NCBI RefSeq assembly: GCF_000315795.1
Contig: NZ_ANHY01000012.1
Coordinates: 62,001-126,000, forward strand
From: Caenispirillum salinarum AK4
GTDB lineage: Bacteria; Pseudomonadota; Alphaproteobacteria; Rhodospirillales; Rhodospirillaceae
Reading direction: 5' to 3'
Length of the DNA: 64,000 nt
The position numbers and the translations under genes are program-made. This document shows, one piece after another, positions 54,020 to 62,986 of this stretch. The notes under the pieces were generated by a model. The model was not told the origin of the DNA. It did not search any database and worked only from the letters and a program-made list of their open reading frames with translations. Each line of letters starts with the position of its first letter. Position 1 is the first letter of the stretch.

Positions 54020-54412
54020 GTGGAACCCTGGCTCGCCATCCTCACCGGCCTCCTGACGGCCTGTGCGCTCTATCTCGTCATGTGCCGCAACCTGGTGCGC
54101 ATCGTGCTGGGGACGGTGCTTTTGGCACATGCCATAAATCTGGCGGTGCTGACGTCGGGCCGGCTGACCCGCGCCATTCCACCCATCGCGCAAGGCGAGG
54201 GCGGCGTGCCCGAGACGGCCGCCAACGCACTGCCGCAGGCGCTGATCCTGACAGCGATTGTCATCAGCTTCGGGTTGCTGATGTCGGTGCTGGTGCTGGC
54301 GGTGCGTCTGCGCCGCGTGCTGGGGACGGTCGATACGGACCGCTTCCGCGCCGCCGAGCCGCCGCCGGACGTCGCCGCCGCCGAGGATGAGCACCGGAGG
54401 CACGAGGCATGA
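54020..54412 (+). CDS. mrpC: Na+/H+ antiporter subunit C
   Basis: 130 residues, three helices, related to NuoK (LTACALYLVMCRNLVRIVLG; GVPETAANALPQALILTAIV). GTG start 3 bp after the mrpB stop, with a strong GAGGAGGAG site. Forms part of the NuoK-like membrane core; ends in an acidic cytoplasmic tail. Confidence 0.93.
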   Translation: MEPWLAILTGLLTACALYLVMCRNLVRIVLGTVLLAHAINLAVLTSGRLTRAIPPIAQGEGGVPETAANALPQALILTAIVISFGLLMSVLVLAVRLRRVLGTVDTDRFRAAEPPPDVAAAEDEHRRHEA

Positions 54413-55932
54413 CGTCCTGGCTGCCCGCGCTTCCCGTGCCTCTGTCGCTGGCGATCGCCATCGCCTGCTTTGCGCTGCGCACGCACCCGGTGCCGCACCG
54501 GATGGTGTCGCTGGCCGGTGGCGCGGGACTGCTGGCGCTCACAACCCTGCTGCTCGCACGGGTGTGGGAGGGGGCGGTGCTGGTTGCGCCTCTGGGCGAC
54601 TGGGCGCCGCCGCTGGGCATTGCTGTCGTCGCTGACCCGTTGAGCGCGACCTTCTCCGTCACCGCCGCCGTCGTTGCGCTCGCCTGCATCGCGTCGGCCA
54701 TCGGCGAGGCCGACCGGGGGCGGGAGCGGGGCGGATTCCATGCCTTCCTGCATGTGGTGATGGCGGGTTGCTACGGCGCTTTCCTGACCGGCGACGTGTT
54801 CAACCTGTATGTCTGGTTCGAGGTCGTGCTCATTGCCTCGTTCGCGCTGTTGGTGCTGGGCGGCGAGGGACGGCAGCTGGATGGCGGCATCAAGTACTTT
54901 GTCCTCAATCTCATCGGCACCTCCGTGCTTCTGGTCGGCGTGGCGCTGCTGTACGGCCTGACCGGCACGCTGGCCATGGCCGACCTGGCGGGCGCCGTGC
55001 CGGTGGTGGAGAACCAGGCGCTGGTAACGGCGGTGGCGATGCTGTTCCTGTTCGCTTTCGCCGTGAAGGGGGGGCTGGTGCCGGTATTCTTCTGGCTGCC
55101 GGCCAGCTACCACGCGCCGCCGGCCACCGTCTCAGCCCTGTTCGCGGCGCTGTTGACCAAGGTGGGGCTTTACGCCGCCCTCCGCGTGTTCACCGTGGTA
55201 TTCGGCGGAACGGATGACCTTGGTTTTCTTCAGACCCTGATCCTAATGCTGTCCGGCGCGACGCTGGTTATTGGCGTGCTGGGGTCGCTGGTGGAGCGCG
55301 ACGCCCGGCGCATCCTGAGCTTCCAGGTGGTCGGACACATGGGCTACATCGCCATGGGGCTGGGGCTCATGACGCCGCTGGGGCTGGCCGGCGCGGTGTT
55401 CTACAGCGTTCATGACATGGTGGTGAAGGCAGCCCTGTTCCTGACCGTCGGCCTGACCGCGCGCTTGGCGCAGGGCAGTTTCGCCCTGGCATCCGGCGGC
55501 GGCCTGATGCAGGCCCGGCCGGGGATGGCGCTGTTGCTGTTCCTGCCGGCCTTCAGCCTTGCGGGAATCCCGCCGCTGTCGGGGTTCTGGGGCAAGTATG
55601 CCCTTGTGCGCGCGGGCCTGGAGGCGGAGCAGTGGGTGATGGCCGGTGTGGCGCTGCTGGCTGCCTTTCTGACCGTATTCGCCATGGCCCGGCTGTGGTC
55701 GGCGCTGGCGTGGGAGGATCCGCCCCGGCCGCTTGCGACATTGACGGAGGCGCCGTGCCATCCGGGGTGGCTGGCGGCTCCGGCCGTCGCCATGGCGGGG
55801 CTGGTGGTGATCCTAGGCCTGGGTGCCGAGCCCGTGCTGGCGGTTGCCGAGCGGGCGGCGGCGCTGTTGCTGGACCCGGAGCCCTATGTGGAGGCCGTCA
55901 TGGGCCTGGAACAGCAAGGAGGCGAGCCATGA
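54409..55932 (+). CDS. mrpD: Na+/H+ antiporter subunit D
   Basis: 507 residues, 14 helices, related to NuoM/N. Key motifs YVWFEVVLIASFALLVLGGE (glutamate in helix 5), AVKGGLVPVFFWLPASYHAP (lysine in helix 7) and FSLAGIPPLSGFWGKYALV. A second proton-translocating unit of the Mrp complex. Overlaps mrpC by ATGA. Confidence 0.94.
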   Translation: MTSWLPALPVPLSLAIAIACFALRTHPVPHRMVSLAGGAGLLALTTLLLARVWEGAVLVAPLGDWAPPLGIAVVADPLSATFSVTAAVVALACIASAIGEADRGRERGGFHAFLHVVMAGCYGAFLTGDVFNLYVWFEVVLIASFALLVLGGEGRQLDGGIKYFVLNLIGTSVLLVGVALLYGLTGTLAMADLAGAVPVVENQALVTAVAMLFLFAFAVKGGLVPVFFWLPASYHAPPATVSALFAALLTKVGLYAALRVFTVVFGGTDDLGFLQTLILMLSGATLVIGVLGSLVERDARRILSFQVVGHMGYIAMGLGLMTPLGLAGAVFYSVHDMVVKAALFLTVGLTARLAQGSFALASGGGLMQARPGMALLLFLPAFSLAGIPPLSGFWGKYALVRAGLEAEQWVMAGVALLAAFLTVFAMARLWSALAWEDPPRPLATLTEAPCHPGWLAAPAVAMAGLVVILGLGAEPVLAVAERAAALLLDPEPYVEAVMGLEQQGGEP

Positions 55933-56408
55933 CCCTGTTCGCGCTCAACGTGGTGCTGGCGGTGCTCTGGGTGCTGCTGCGCGGCAGCTTCGACCTGACC
56001 GACTTCGCGACCGGCTTCGGCCTCGGCTTCCTTGTGCTAAGCCTCGCCCATCCCCTCTATACCCGGCGGGGCTCCACCGGATACGTCGACACGCCCTTGC
56101 GGGCCGGGTGGCTGGTGCTGCGATTCGTGTGGGAGGTTCTGCGCGCCGCCACGGCCGTCCTGGTGGAGGTCGCCACCCGTCGCCGTGCCGCGCCCGGCAT
56201 CATCGCCGTGCCGCTGGAGGCCCGCACCAATGCCGAGATCACCCTGTTCGCCAACATGATCACGCTGACGCCGGGCACGGTCAGCCTGGAAGTCGGGCTC
56301 GACCGCCAGGTTCTTTACGTCCACGCGCTGTTCTGCCGCGATCCGGCGGCGGCCAAGCGCGCCATGAAGGACAGCCTGGAGCGCCCGGCGCTGAAGGTGC
56401 TGCGATGA
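55929..56408 (+). CDS. mrpE: Na+/H+ antiporter subunit E
   Basis: 159 residues, two to three helices, MnhE family: LVLRFVWEVLRAATAVLVEV, TLFANMITLTPGTVSLEVGL and LYVHALF. Small Mrp subunit required for function. ATGA overlap with mrpD. Confidence 0.92.
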   Translation: MTLFALNVVLAVLWVLLRGSFDLTDFATGFGLGFLVLSLAHPLYTRRGSTGYVDTPLRAGWLVLRFVWEVLRAATAVLVEVATRRRAAPGIIAVPLEARTNAEITLFANMITLTPGTVSLEVGLDRQVLYVHALFCRDPAAAKRAMKDSLERPALKVLR

Positions 56409-56749
56409 CCCTCGTTCACGCCGCCGCCCTCTTCTGCTTTCTCTGCGCGGTTGCCGCCGGGCTGGTGACGCTGGCGCGGCTGGTGAAGGGGCCGCGCGCC
56501 GCCGACCGGGTGAACGCGCTGGACATGCTGGGATACGTCGTGGTCGTGGCAGCGGCGGCCTTCGCCATCGTCGCGGCCCAGGCGCTCTACATCGACGTGG
56601 CGATGACCATGGCGCTGCTGGCGTTCATCGGCACGGCGGTCATGGCGCGCTATCTGATGCGCCGCGCGTGGCGGGCGCATCACGGCGGCCACCCGCCGAC
56701 GGAGCCCGAGGAGGCCCACGAGAACCGCGAGCCGGAGGCCCAGCCATGA
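56405..56749 (+). CDS. mrpF: Na+/H+ antiporter subunit F
   Basis: 114 residues, three helices, MnhF type: LVKGPRAADRVNALDMLGYV and ALYIDVAMTMALLAFIGTAV. A His/Glu-rich tail of about 20 residues follows the last helix. Overlaps both neighbours by ATGA. Confidence 0.92.
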   Translation: MTLVHAAALFCFLCAVAAGLVTLARLVKGPRAADRVNALDMLGYVVVVAAAAFAIVAAQALYIDVAMTMALLAFIGTAVMARYLMRRAWRAHHGGHPPTEPEEAHENREPEAQP

Positions 56750-57099
56750 CCGCCGGACCTTGGACCGATTGGGTCGCCGCCGTCCTGCTGGTAGTGGCAG
56801 GTCTCTACACCCTCGGGGCGGCGGTGGGCCTGTTCCGAATGCCGGATTTCTACGGCCGCTTGCACGCCGTGTCGGTGGCCGGCAGCGTGGGTGGCGGTGC
56901 GGCCGCGCTGGCCGTTGCCTTCGCCTTTCCCGAGGTCGGCACGATCACGAAGGCCCTGATGACGCTGGTCTTCCTGTTCCTCGGCGGACCGGTGGGCGGG
57001 CATCTGCTGGCTCGCGCGGCTTACCGCAGCGGAGAACCGCTGTGGGAGGAAACGGTGATCGATGAGCTGGACGACCCGCACCCGCCGAAGCGGCTCTGA
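56746..57099 (+). CDS. mrpG: Na+/H+ antiporter subunit G
   Basis: 117 residues, three helices, MnhG/PhaG family: LYTLGAAVGLFRMPDFYGRL with HAVS and LMTLVFLFLGGPVGGHLLAR. Last gene of mrpABCDEFG. It ends 6 bp before a convergent PAS_5 gene, with no room for a dedicated terminator. Confidence 0.92.
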   Translation: MTAGPWTDWVAAVLLVVAGLYTLGAAVGLFRMPDFYGRLHAVSVAGSVGGGAAALAVAFAFPEVGTITKALMTLVFLFLGGPVGGHLLARAAYRSGEPLWEETVIDELDDPHPPKRL

Positions 57100-57105
57100 C
57101 CGCTT

Positions 57106-57657
57106 CTACCGGAAATGCTCCGGCCGGTCCTCCAGGGCATCCAGGGCCACGAAACGGCTGTGATAGGTGTCGTCGAGGGTGCCCTGATCCGGCGCCTGGG
57201 TCTGGATCAGGCCGCCGAGCACGCCGGTCACGACGCCGTCCGGGGTCCCGAGCGGCAGCAGGAGCTTGGCGCGCGGCACGGCGCCGCCCCCGGCCAGGGT
57301 GATCATGGTCCGGTAGCAATGGACGACGCGGTCTCGGCGCACGCTTTCCAGAACCCGCGTCAGTACGTCCAGGTCGTGGGCGCGCACCACCTCGTCGACG
57401 AAGCGGCCCTCCGCGTCGGCGCCGTAACGCTCGCGCGCCTGCTCCCCCACCTTTACCAGGCGGAAGCGGGGGCAGTCCCCGGCCGCAGGTGCCGCCGGCT
57501 CGCAGGCATAGACGACGGCATGGCGCCGCACGTCGGGCGGCAGGGCGGACAGATCGATGGCGCCGGGTTCGGGCATCAGGTGGTCGCCGCGCGCGGCCAC
57601 CCAGTGCCGGAACAGGGCCTTGAGCACGGGGTGGTCGATCTCCGGCGCGAAATGCAT
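57106..57657 (-). CDS. PAS_5 (DUF1488-like sensor) protein
   Basis: 183 residues resembling the alphaproteobacterial PAS_5 family: HPVLKALFRHWVAARGDHLM and PRFRLVKVGEQARERYG with a PAS-like central sheet; no enzyme domain follows. GGAGGAAG precedes the ATG. Such proteins are common in Rhodospirillales and uncharacterised; they may sense a small molecule or redox state. The family assignment is by pattern only. The next gene in the same direction is the RpoH sigma factor, which starts about 1.1 kb upstream. Confidence 0.65.
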   Translation of the reverse strand: MHFAPEIDHPVLKALFRHWVAARGDHLMPEPGAIDLSALPPDVRRHAVVYACEPAAPAAGDCPRFRLVKVGEQARERYGADAEGRFVDEVVRAHDLDVLTRVLESVRRDRVVHCYRTMITLAGGGAVPRAKLLLPLGTPDGVVTGVLGGLIQTQAPDQGTLDDTYHSRFVALDALEDRPEHFR

Positions 57658-57764
57658 GCGGCTTCCTCCAGACGACACGGCGCCCCGCCGGCCGGCGGGC
57701 GGTGCCCAGTATGGCCGGACGGGGCGGGGCGTCAATCGTCGAGCGGGTGTTGAAACGATGCGCG

Positions 57765-58757
57765 TCAGGTGGCGGCGGGGACGGGCGCTCCGGGCCGGGC
57801 GCGGCGGCGGGTGGGGCCGGCGGCTGCCTTGTTCGCCTTGGCGGCCTTCGCCGCTTTGGCGGCCGTGATCGCCTGACGCATCTTGTTGATGGCCTTGGCC
57901 TCGATCTGGCGGATGCGCTCCGCCGTCACGCCGTACAGCGCCGCCAGGGCCTGGAGCGTGTGCGGCCGCCCCGTCAGGTAGCGGCGGGCCAGGATGGTGC
58001 GCTCGCGCTCGTCCAGTACGCCGAAGGCCTCGCGCACCTTCTCCCGCCGCCAGTGGCTTTCCTGCCGGTCGGCGAGCTGGGCCTCCTGGTCGGGGCGCTC
58101 GTCGGCCAGGGTGTCCAGCAGCGTGCCGGTGCGGCCGTCATCGGGATCGCCGCCGGTGGGGTGGTCCAGCGACAGGTCGCCGCCCGACAGCCGCTGGCTC
58201 ATGCGCACGATGTCGGCCGGGCTCACGTCCAGGCGCTCGGCCAGGCGGGCGATGTCGGCGTCCGTCATGTTCTCGGTACCAATCAGGCCCATCTCGCGCT
58301 TGGCTTTGGCCAGATTGAAGAACAGGCGCTTGTTGCCGGTGCCGGTGCCGATCTTCACCAGCGACCAGTCCTGAAGCAGGTGGTTGAGGATCGCCGCCCG
58401 GATCCACCAGCGGGCATAGGTGGCAAAGCGGAAGCCCTTGTCCGGGTCATAGCGCTTGAGGCTTTGCAGCAGCCCGATGTTGCCCTCGCCGATCAGGTCC
58501 GACAGCGGCATCCCCTGGCCGCGGAACTGGCGGGCCACCTTGGGCACCAGACGCAGGTGGGCGGTGACCAGCCGGTGCGCCGCGTCGACGTCGCCGTCCC
58601 GCGCCCAGGCGTCGGCAAACCGCCGTTCCTCGTCCTCGGTCAGGACGGGCAGGGCGTGAATGGCCGACAGATAGGCGCGCAAACCGCCTGTCCGGTCGTC
58701 GCGCGGATCCGGAAGCCGCAGCGGCGGAAGCGGGCGATCGGAAGAGGGCAGCGTCAT
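57765..58757 (-). CDS. rpoH: RpoH-type alternative sigma factor
   Basis: 330 residues. Region 2 contains LVTAHLRLVPKVARQFRGQG, PLSDLIGEGNIGLLQSLKRY and FATYARWWIRAAILNHLLQD; the RpoH box appears as GNKRLFFNLAKAKRE (typically QRKLFFNLR); region 4.2 is LQALAALYGVTAERIRQIEA. The C-terminal 35 residues are an Ala/Lys/Arg tail. AGGAG lies 10 nt before ATG 58757; a longer reading adds 44 residues unlike the family. Drives heat-shock and, for the RpoH2 branch, oxidative and singlet-oxygen responses. Neighbouring lipid and photolyase genes make the RpoH2-like role more likely. Confidence 0.88.
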   Translation of the reverse strand: MTLPSSDRPLPPLRLPDPRDDRTGGLRAYLSAIHALPVLTEDEERRFADAWARDGDVDAAHRLVTAHLRLVPKVARQFRGQGMPLSDLIGEGNIGLLQSLKRYDPDKGFRFATYARWWIRAAILNHLLQDWSLVKIGTGTGNKRLFFNLAKAKREMGLIGTENMTDADIARLAERLDVSPADIVRMSQRLSGGDLSLDHPTGGDPDDGRTGTLLDTLADERPDQEAQLADRQESHWRREKVREAFGVLDERERTILARRYLTGRPHTLQALAALYGVTAERIRQIEAKAINKMRQAITAAKAAKAAKANKAAAGPTRRRARPGAPVPAAT

Positions 58758-58850
58758 GGGTCCGGCTCCTGCAGAGGGTGTCGGGCTCGTGTATGTGTTC
58801 GCGACGATGAAGCTGGGGGTCCTGCGATGGGCATTCAAGCCTTTTCGGAC

Positions 58851-58899
58851 GTATCCTGGCGTATACGGCGCGATACAATGCGTTTTCATTCGTTTTCAT
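58851..58899. promoter_or_regulatory. dyad and direct repeat between rpoH and SDR
   Basis: The divergent 208-bp gap contains an interrupted dyad GTATC-N4-CGTATACG-N4-GATAC (58851-58876), followed by two direct copies of CGTTTTCAT starting at 58881 and 58891, exactly 10 bp apart. Such order is typical of a regulator binding site with cooperative half-sites. No binder is known. Confidence 0.45.
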
Positions 58900-58965
58900 A
58901 CGTCGGCCACGCGGCATATGACATTTCCACGATCTCCGACGGGCCCGCCGTGCGTAGAATCGGGT

Positions 58966-59757
58966 ATGACGGACAAATCCACGGCAGGACGCAGACAGCG
59001 CACGGTCAACGGCACCCGGGTCGCCTGGGTGACCGGCGCGGGCAAGGGCATCGGCCGGGCCCTGGCGCTGGAACTGGCGCGGCGCGGGGTCACGGTTGCC
59101 GTATCCGCCCGCACCGAGGCGGACCTGGAGACCCTGGCGGCGGAGCATCCCCGGCTCCATCCGTTCCCGGTCGACGTGACCGACGAGGCCGCCATGGCGG
59201 CGACCGCCGAGGCAATCCGCCGCGACCTTGGCGAGGTGGATCTGGCGGTGTTCAACGCCGGCACGCACAAGCCCGTCGACGGCCGGACGTTCTCCGCCCA
59301 GCCGTTCCGCACGCTCATGGAGGTCAACGTCATGGGCGTCATCCACGGGCTGGCGGCGGTGGTGCCGCGCATGGTGGCGCGGCGCGCGGGCCACGTGGCG
59401 ATCATGGGATCAGTGAGCGGCTATCGCGGACTCCCCACGGCCGCCGCCTACGGCGCGAGCAAGGCCGCGCTCAACAACATGGCCGAGGCGCTCAAGCCCG
59501 AACTGGAGTCCTGCGGCGTGTCCGTGTCGATCATCAATCCGGGCTTCGTGCGCACGCCGCTGACCGATCGGAACGACTTTCACATGCCGTTTCTTGTGGA
59601 GCCTGAATACGCTGCTGAAAAAATCGTGCGGGGACTTGAGGCAAAGCGGTTCGAAATTGCATTCCCGTTCCGTATGGCGGTCTTTATGAAGCTGGCAAAA
59701 GTACTGCCACAAGGGTTGTATTTCGCGCTTACACGGCGCATGGTCCGACACCGATAG
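58966..59757 (+). CDS. short-chain dehydrogenase of the lipid-modification set
   Basis: 263-residue classical SDR: TGAGKGIGRALALELARRG (cofactor loop), NAGTHKPV, MGSVSG (catalytic Ser) and YGASK (Tyr-x3-Lys); C-terminal FRMAVFMKLAKVLPQGLYFAL is hydrophobic and suggests membrane or lipid contact. The ATG at 58966 is taken because the GTG-rich upstream frame covers the regulatory dyad. Divergent from rpoH and 20 bp ahead of a SnoaL-like gene. Probably acts on a fatty acyl or sterol-like substrate; not proven. Confidence 0.82.
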   Translation: MTDKSTAGRRQRTVNGTRVAWVTGAGKGIGRALALELARRGVTVAVSARTEADLETLAAEHPRLHPFPVDVTDEAAMAATAEAIRRDLGEVDLAVFNAGTHKPVDGRTFSAQPFRTLMEVNVMGVIHGLAAVVPRMVARRAGHVAIMGSVSGYRGLPTAAAYGASKAALNNMAEALKPELESCGVSVSIINPGFVRTPLTDRNDFHMPFLVEPEYAAEKIVRGLEAKRFEIAFPFRMAVFMKLAKVLPQGLYFALTRRMVRHR

Positions 59758-59777
59758 AGGGCTGCGGAGTGTCGAGC

Positions 59778-60236
59778 ATGAGAACGACACAGGAAGAGGT
59801 GCGGATAGCCGGGTTCGAGGCCTATGCGAACCTGCTGGCCTCCCTGCGTCCGGAAACCCTGCCCGAAATGCGCCGGGTGACCGCCGAAAACGTGCGCTTC
59901 AAGGACCCGTTCCACGATGTCCAGGGCCGCGGCGCCATGCTGGCGTTGCTGGAGCGCACCTTTCAGGACGTCGGCGACGTCACGTTCACCATCACCCATC
60001 GCTGCATGGCCGAGCAGGGCGACGTCGGATTCCTTCGCTGGCACATGAGCGGACGCCTGCGCAAGCTGGGCGGCCGGGCCTGGTCGGCCGACGGCATGAC
60101 AGAGGTGCACCTGGACACCCAGGGGATGGTCACCGCCCATATCGACTACTGGGACGCCGCCTCCGGCCTCTACGAGATGCTGCCGGTGATCGGGCCGGTG
60201 CTGCGCTTCATTCGGCGGCGGATCGCCGCGTTCTGA
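59778..60236 (+). CDS. SnoaL-like (NTF2 fold) protein
   Basis: 152 residues with the SnoaL/NTF2 pattern: RPETLPEMRRVTAENVRFKD, DPFHDVQGRGAMLALLERTF and HIDYWDAASGLYEMLPVIGP. ATG 59778 has GGAG 8 nt upstream; GTG 59769 is less likely. Proteins of this kind are found in lipid operons next to DUF3833 and cfa-like genes; the role, perhaps isomerase or lipid carrier, is unproven. The 3' end overlaps the convergent DUF3833 gene by 29 bp. Confidence 0.8.
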   Translation: MRTTQEEVRIAGFEAYANLLASLRPETLPEMRRVTAENVRFKDPFHDVQGRGAMLALLERTFQDVGDVTFTITHRCMAEQGDVGFLRWHMSGRLRKLGGRAWSADGMTEVHLDTQGMVTAHIDYWDAASGLYEMLPVIGPVLRFIRRRIAAF

Positions 60237-60795
60237 GGCTGTCGGCCACCGGCCCTTGCGCTGGGGCGGCCGTGACGCCCGAAGCCGCCGCGATCTCCGC
60301 GTCGCCCTCGGCCGTCTTGCTGTAGGCGATGGAAACCGTGCCGACGTCCAGCCCCCATTTCGACACCGTGGCTCGGTTGAGCAGTACCCCGCCGGGCTGG
60401 AGGAACATCCAGTCGTCGAACGCCAGCTTGACGGTCCGGCCGCCCATGGGCACCGCCAGCGCATAGCGCCAGTGAAAGGCGTTCCCCAGGCAGCGGCCGT
60501 GCGCCGCGCCGATCACATCGCCGGCCCAGCCTTCGTAGCGGCCGCCGTCGTGGCGCCGCAGTGTCCAGGTGCGCGTCTCGGTGGAGCCGTCGTCGTACCG
60601 GAAGCTCTCGTCCAGGATCAGGTGGCGTAATCCCGGGTCCCAGATCCCGGCGATGTCCACCACGAACTGCCGGCGCAGCCCGCCGAACCGATCGAGGAAC
60701 AAGCCCCAGGCGCGGGTCCGGCCGGCGAAATAATCCTCCGGCGCAAACCGTGGCGTCTGGTTCCGAAAATCCTCGATGCGCATCACTCTCACCAT
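60208..60795 (-). CDS. DUF3833 family protein
   Basis: 195 residues matching DUF3833: FAPEDYFAGRTRAWGLFLDR, DGSTETRTWTLRRHDGGRYE and LAFDDWMFLQPGGVLLNRAT. It lacks the lipoprotein signal seen in gamma-proteobacterial homologues. Downstream of the cfa-like gene in the same direction (42-bp gap), thus the operon tail. ATG 60795 or 60783 are equally possible starts. Function unknown; beta-barrel lipid-binding is a suggestion from its partners. Confidence 0.85.
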   Translation of the reverse strand: MVRVMRIEDFRNQTPRFAPEDYFAGRTRAWGLFLDRFGGLRRQFVVDIAGIWDPGLRHLILDESFRYDDGSTETRTWTLRRHDGGRYEGWAGDVIGAAHGRCLGNAFHWRYALAVPMGGRTVKLAFDDWMFLQPGGVLLNRATVSKWGLDVGTVSIAYSKTAEGDAEIAAASGVTAAPAQGPVADSLRTRRSAAE

Positions 60796-60837
60796 TCGTC
60801 CCGTTTCCAGAGGTACGGGAAGACCGGAGAGGGTGGA

Positions 60838-62103
60838 TCACGCTGCCGGGCGCCGCAGACCAAGCTGCACCACGTCGATGGTGCCGGCGCGGAAGCCGGC
60901 CTCGCAGTAGCACAGATAGTAGGTCCACAGCCGCCGGAACGCCTCGTCGAAGCCTTCCTGCGCGATGGCGGGCCACTCCTGCTGAAAGGCGGCCCGCCAG
61001 CGGCGCAGCGTTTCGGCGTAGTGGGGGCCGACGGCGTCTTCCGCCGTCACGGCCAGGCCGGTGCCGGTCAGCCCGTCCCGCAGGCGCGACGGGCTGGGCA
61101 GCATGCCGCCGGGAAAGATGTGCTTCTGGATGAAGTCCGTTCCCCGGCGGTAGCGGTCGAAGCGGTCCTCGGCGATGGTGATGACCTGCAGCGCCGCCCG
61201 GCCACCGGGTCTCAGGCGGTCGTGGCACACGCGGAAGTACTGCGGCCAGTGCTCCTCGCCGACGGCCTCGAACATCTCGATGGAGGCCAGGGCATCGTAA
61301 GTGCCGGTGACGTCGCGGTAGTCCTGCAGGCGGATGTCCACCCGGTCCGCCAGCCCCGCCTCGCGCACGGCCCGGGTGGCCCAGGCGTGCTGCTCGGTCG
61401 ACAGGGTCAGGCCGGTGACGCGGCAGCCGTGGGTGCGGGCCAGATGAATGGCAAAGCCGCCCCAGCCGCAGCCGATCTCCAGCACATGGTCGCCGGGACC
61501 GACATCCAGCAGGGCCGCCAGGCGGGCGTGCTTCGCCGCCTGCGCTTCGTCCAGCGCCTGGCCGGGGCGGTCGAACAGGGCACAGGAGTAGGTCATGGAG
61601 GAATCCAGCCACCGGCGATAGAATCCGTTCCCCAGGTCGTAGTGGTAGGCGATGTTGCGCCGGCTGCCGGTCCGCGAGTTGCGGCGCAGGCGGTGCATCA
61701 TCCGGTTGAGCCCGCGCGCCAGCGGACGGCCCTTGAAGCGGGTCTCCAGGGCGTGGGTGTGGCGGGCGGCCAGTTCCACCAGGGCGGTCAGGTTGGGACT
61801 GTCCCAGGCGCCGTCACGATAGGCCTCGGCGAAGGCGACCGTCCCGCCGGCGACCAGCCGCCGCAGGCAATCGACGTCGCGCAGATGGATTTCGCCGTGA
61901 GGTCCCGGATGCTCGGACTCGAAGACGGCACGCCGGCCCTCCGGGTCCACCAGCGTCAGGCGGCCCACTTCCAGCCGGTGCAGGAAGGGCAGTACGGCCC
62001 GGCCCCAAGGCCCCAGGCGCGGCGGCGGCGTCTGCCGGTCGCGCGCGAGCGCCTGGGCGGCGGGGGCCGTGTAGGTGGCGGCGGCGGTGTCGGATGGCGG
62101 CAT
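60838..62103 (-). CDS. cfa: cyclopropane-fatty-acyl-phospholipid synthase-like methyltransferase
   Basis: 421 residues. SAM-binding motif LEIGCGWGGFAIHLA; YHYDLGNGFYRRWLDSSMTY lines the active site; GTDFIQKHIFPGGMLPS and YYLCYCEAGFRAG carry conserved basic and cysteine residues of Cfa. It methylates unsaturated fatty acyl chains in membrane phospholipids. Here it sits next to DUF1365 and FAD amine oxidase genes, the arrangement of Rhodobacter furan/methylated fatty acid genes under singlet-oxygen control, so the product may be a methylated or furan fatty acid rather than a plain cyclopropane. Confidence 0.88.
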   Translation of the reverse strand: MPPSDTAAATYTAPAAQALARDRQTPPPRLGPWGRAVLPFLHRLEVGRLTLVDPEGRRAVFESEHPGPHGEIHLRDVDCLRRLVAGGTVAFAEAYRDGAWDSPNLTALVELAARHTHALETRFKGRPLARGLNRMMHRLRRNSRTGSRRNIAYHYDLGNGFYRRWLDSSMTYSCALFDRPGQALDEAQAAKHARLAALLDVGPGDHVLEIGCGWGGFAIHLARTHGCRVTGLTLSTEQHAWATRAVREAGLADRVDIRLQDYRDVTGTYDALASIEMFEAVGEEHWPQYFRVCHDRLRPGGRAALQVITIAEDRFDRYRRGTDFIQKHIFPGGMLPSPSRLRDGLTGTGLAVTAEDAVGPHYAETLRRWRAAFQQEWPAIAQEGFDEAFRRLWTYYLCYCEAGFRAGTIDVVQLGLRRPAA

Positions 62104-62155
62104 GTCGGCGGGCGGTCCGTGTCTCGTCGTCGGTGTCGGTGGGGAGTTGCCGCGG

Positions 62156-62986
62156 TCAGGCCGCGTGGCCTTCGCCGCGGGCGGGGTCGCGCCCGACCAC
62201 CGTCACCAGCCGGTCGGGCGCGGGCGGTCGGGGTTGCAGCGGCACCTTCTTGCGCCACAGCCTGAGCGCCTCCCAGTGAATGCCGGCGACGACCTTGGCG
62301 GTCATCAGCGGGTGCCGCCCCACCGCACCGGCGATGGTCGCGTCGGTCAGCGGGCGGGCGCGGCCGGTAAACGAGGCGTGCAGGATCTTTTCTCCGCTGT
62401 CGCGGTCGTGTTCGTCGATGGCCACCGTCACCGCCGCGCCGGGCGGACGCAGGGTGAAGCGGTACTCCATGGACATGGGCATGAAAGGCGAGACGTAGAA
62501 GTCCTTGGCCGCCTTCTGCCGCACGGCGCCGCCCTCCGTCGCCTCCGTCGCCTCGGCGGGGATCAGGTAGACGCGGCGCTGGCCGAAGGTGTTGTTGACT
62601 TCGTGCAGCACGGCGGCCAGCGATCCGTCGGCGCGGTGGCACCAGTAGACGCTCAAGGGATTGAAGGCGTAACCCCACAGCCGCGGATAGCACAGCAGCC
62701 GCACGCGACCGCCGTCACCGAGGTCGATGCCTGCCGCCGCCAGCTCGGCGTCGACCCAGCGGCGCAGGGGCGTGCCGTCGCCGGGGCCGTGGTCGCGGTC
62801 GTGCAGCGACAGGACGGCCCTGCGGTTGTGCCCGAACAGCCGCAGGCGCGTGTCCAGCGCCGGCAGGGCGTCCAGGTCCGCCAGCAGCGAGAACACCCGG
62901 TAGCGCAACAGGTGCGCGCGCGGAGTGAAACGGCGGTGGATGACGGTGCCGGTGTAAAGGGCGCCGTCGGGGGCGTCCGTCGTCAT
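62156..62986 (-). CDS. DUF1365 family protein
   Basis: 276 residues: TGTVIHRRFTPRAHLLRYRV, YPRLWGYAFNPLSVYWCHRA, the AAKDFYVSPFMPMSMEYRF core and HWEALRLWRKKVPL at the end, all family hallmarks. Always found with an FAD amine oxidase-like gene and a cfa-like gene, suggesting one pathway on membrane fatty acids. GAGGAGGTG precedes ATG 62986, which overlaps the upstream stop. Biochemistry not established. Confidence 0.9.
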   Translation of the reverse strand: MTTDAPDGALYTGTVIHRRFTPRAHLLRYRVFSLLADLDALPALDTRLRLFGHNRRAVLSLHDRDHGPGDGTPLRRWVDAELAAAGIDLGDGGRVRLLCYPRLWGYAFNPLSVYWCHRADGSLAAVLHEVNNTFGQRRVYLIPAEATEATEGGAVRQKAAKDFYVSPFMPMSMEYRFTLRPPGAAVTVAIDEHDRDSGEKILHASFTGRARPLTDATIAGAVGRHPLMTAKVVAGIHWEALRLWRKKVPLQPRPPAPDRLVTVVGRDPARGEGHAA

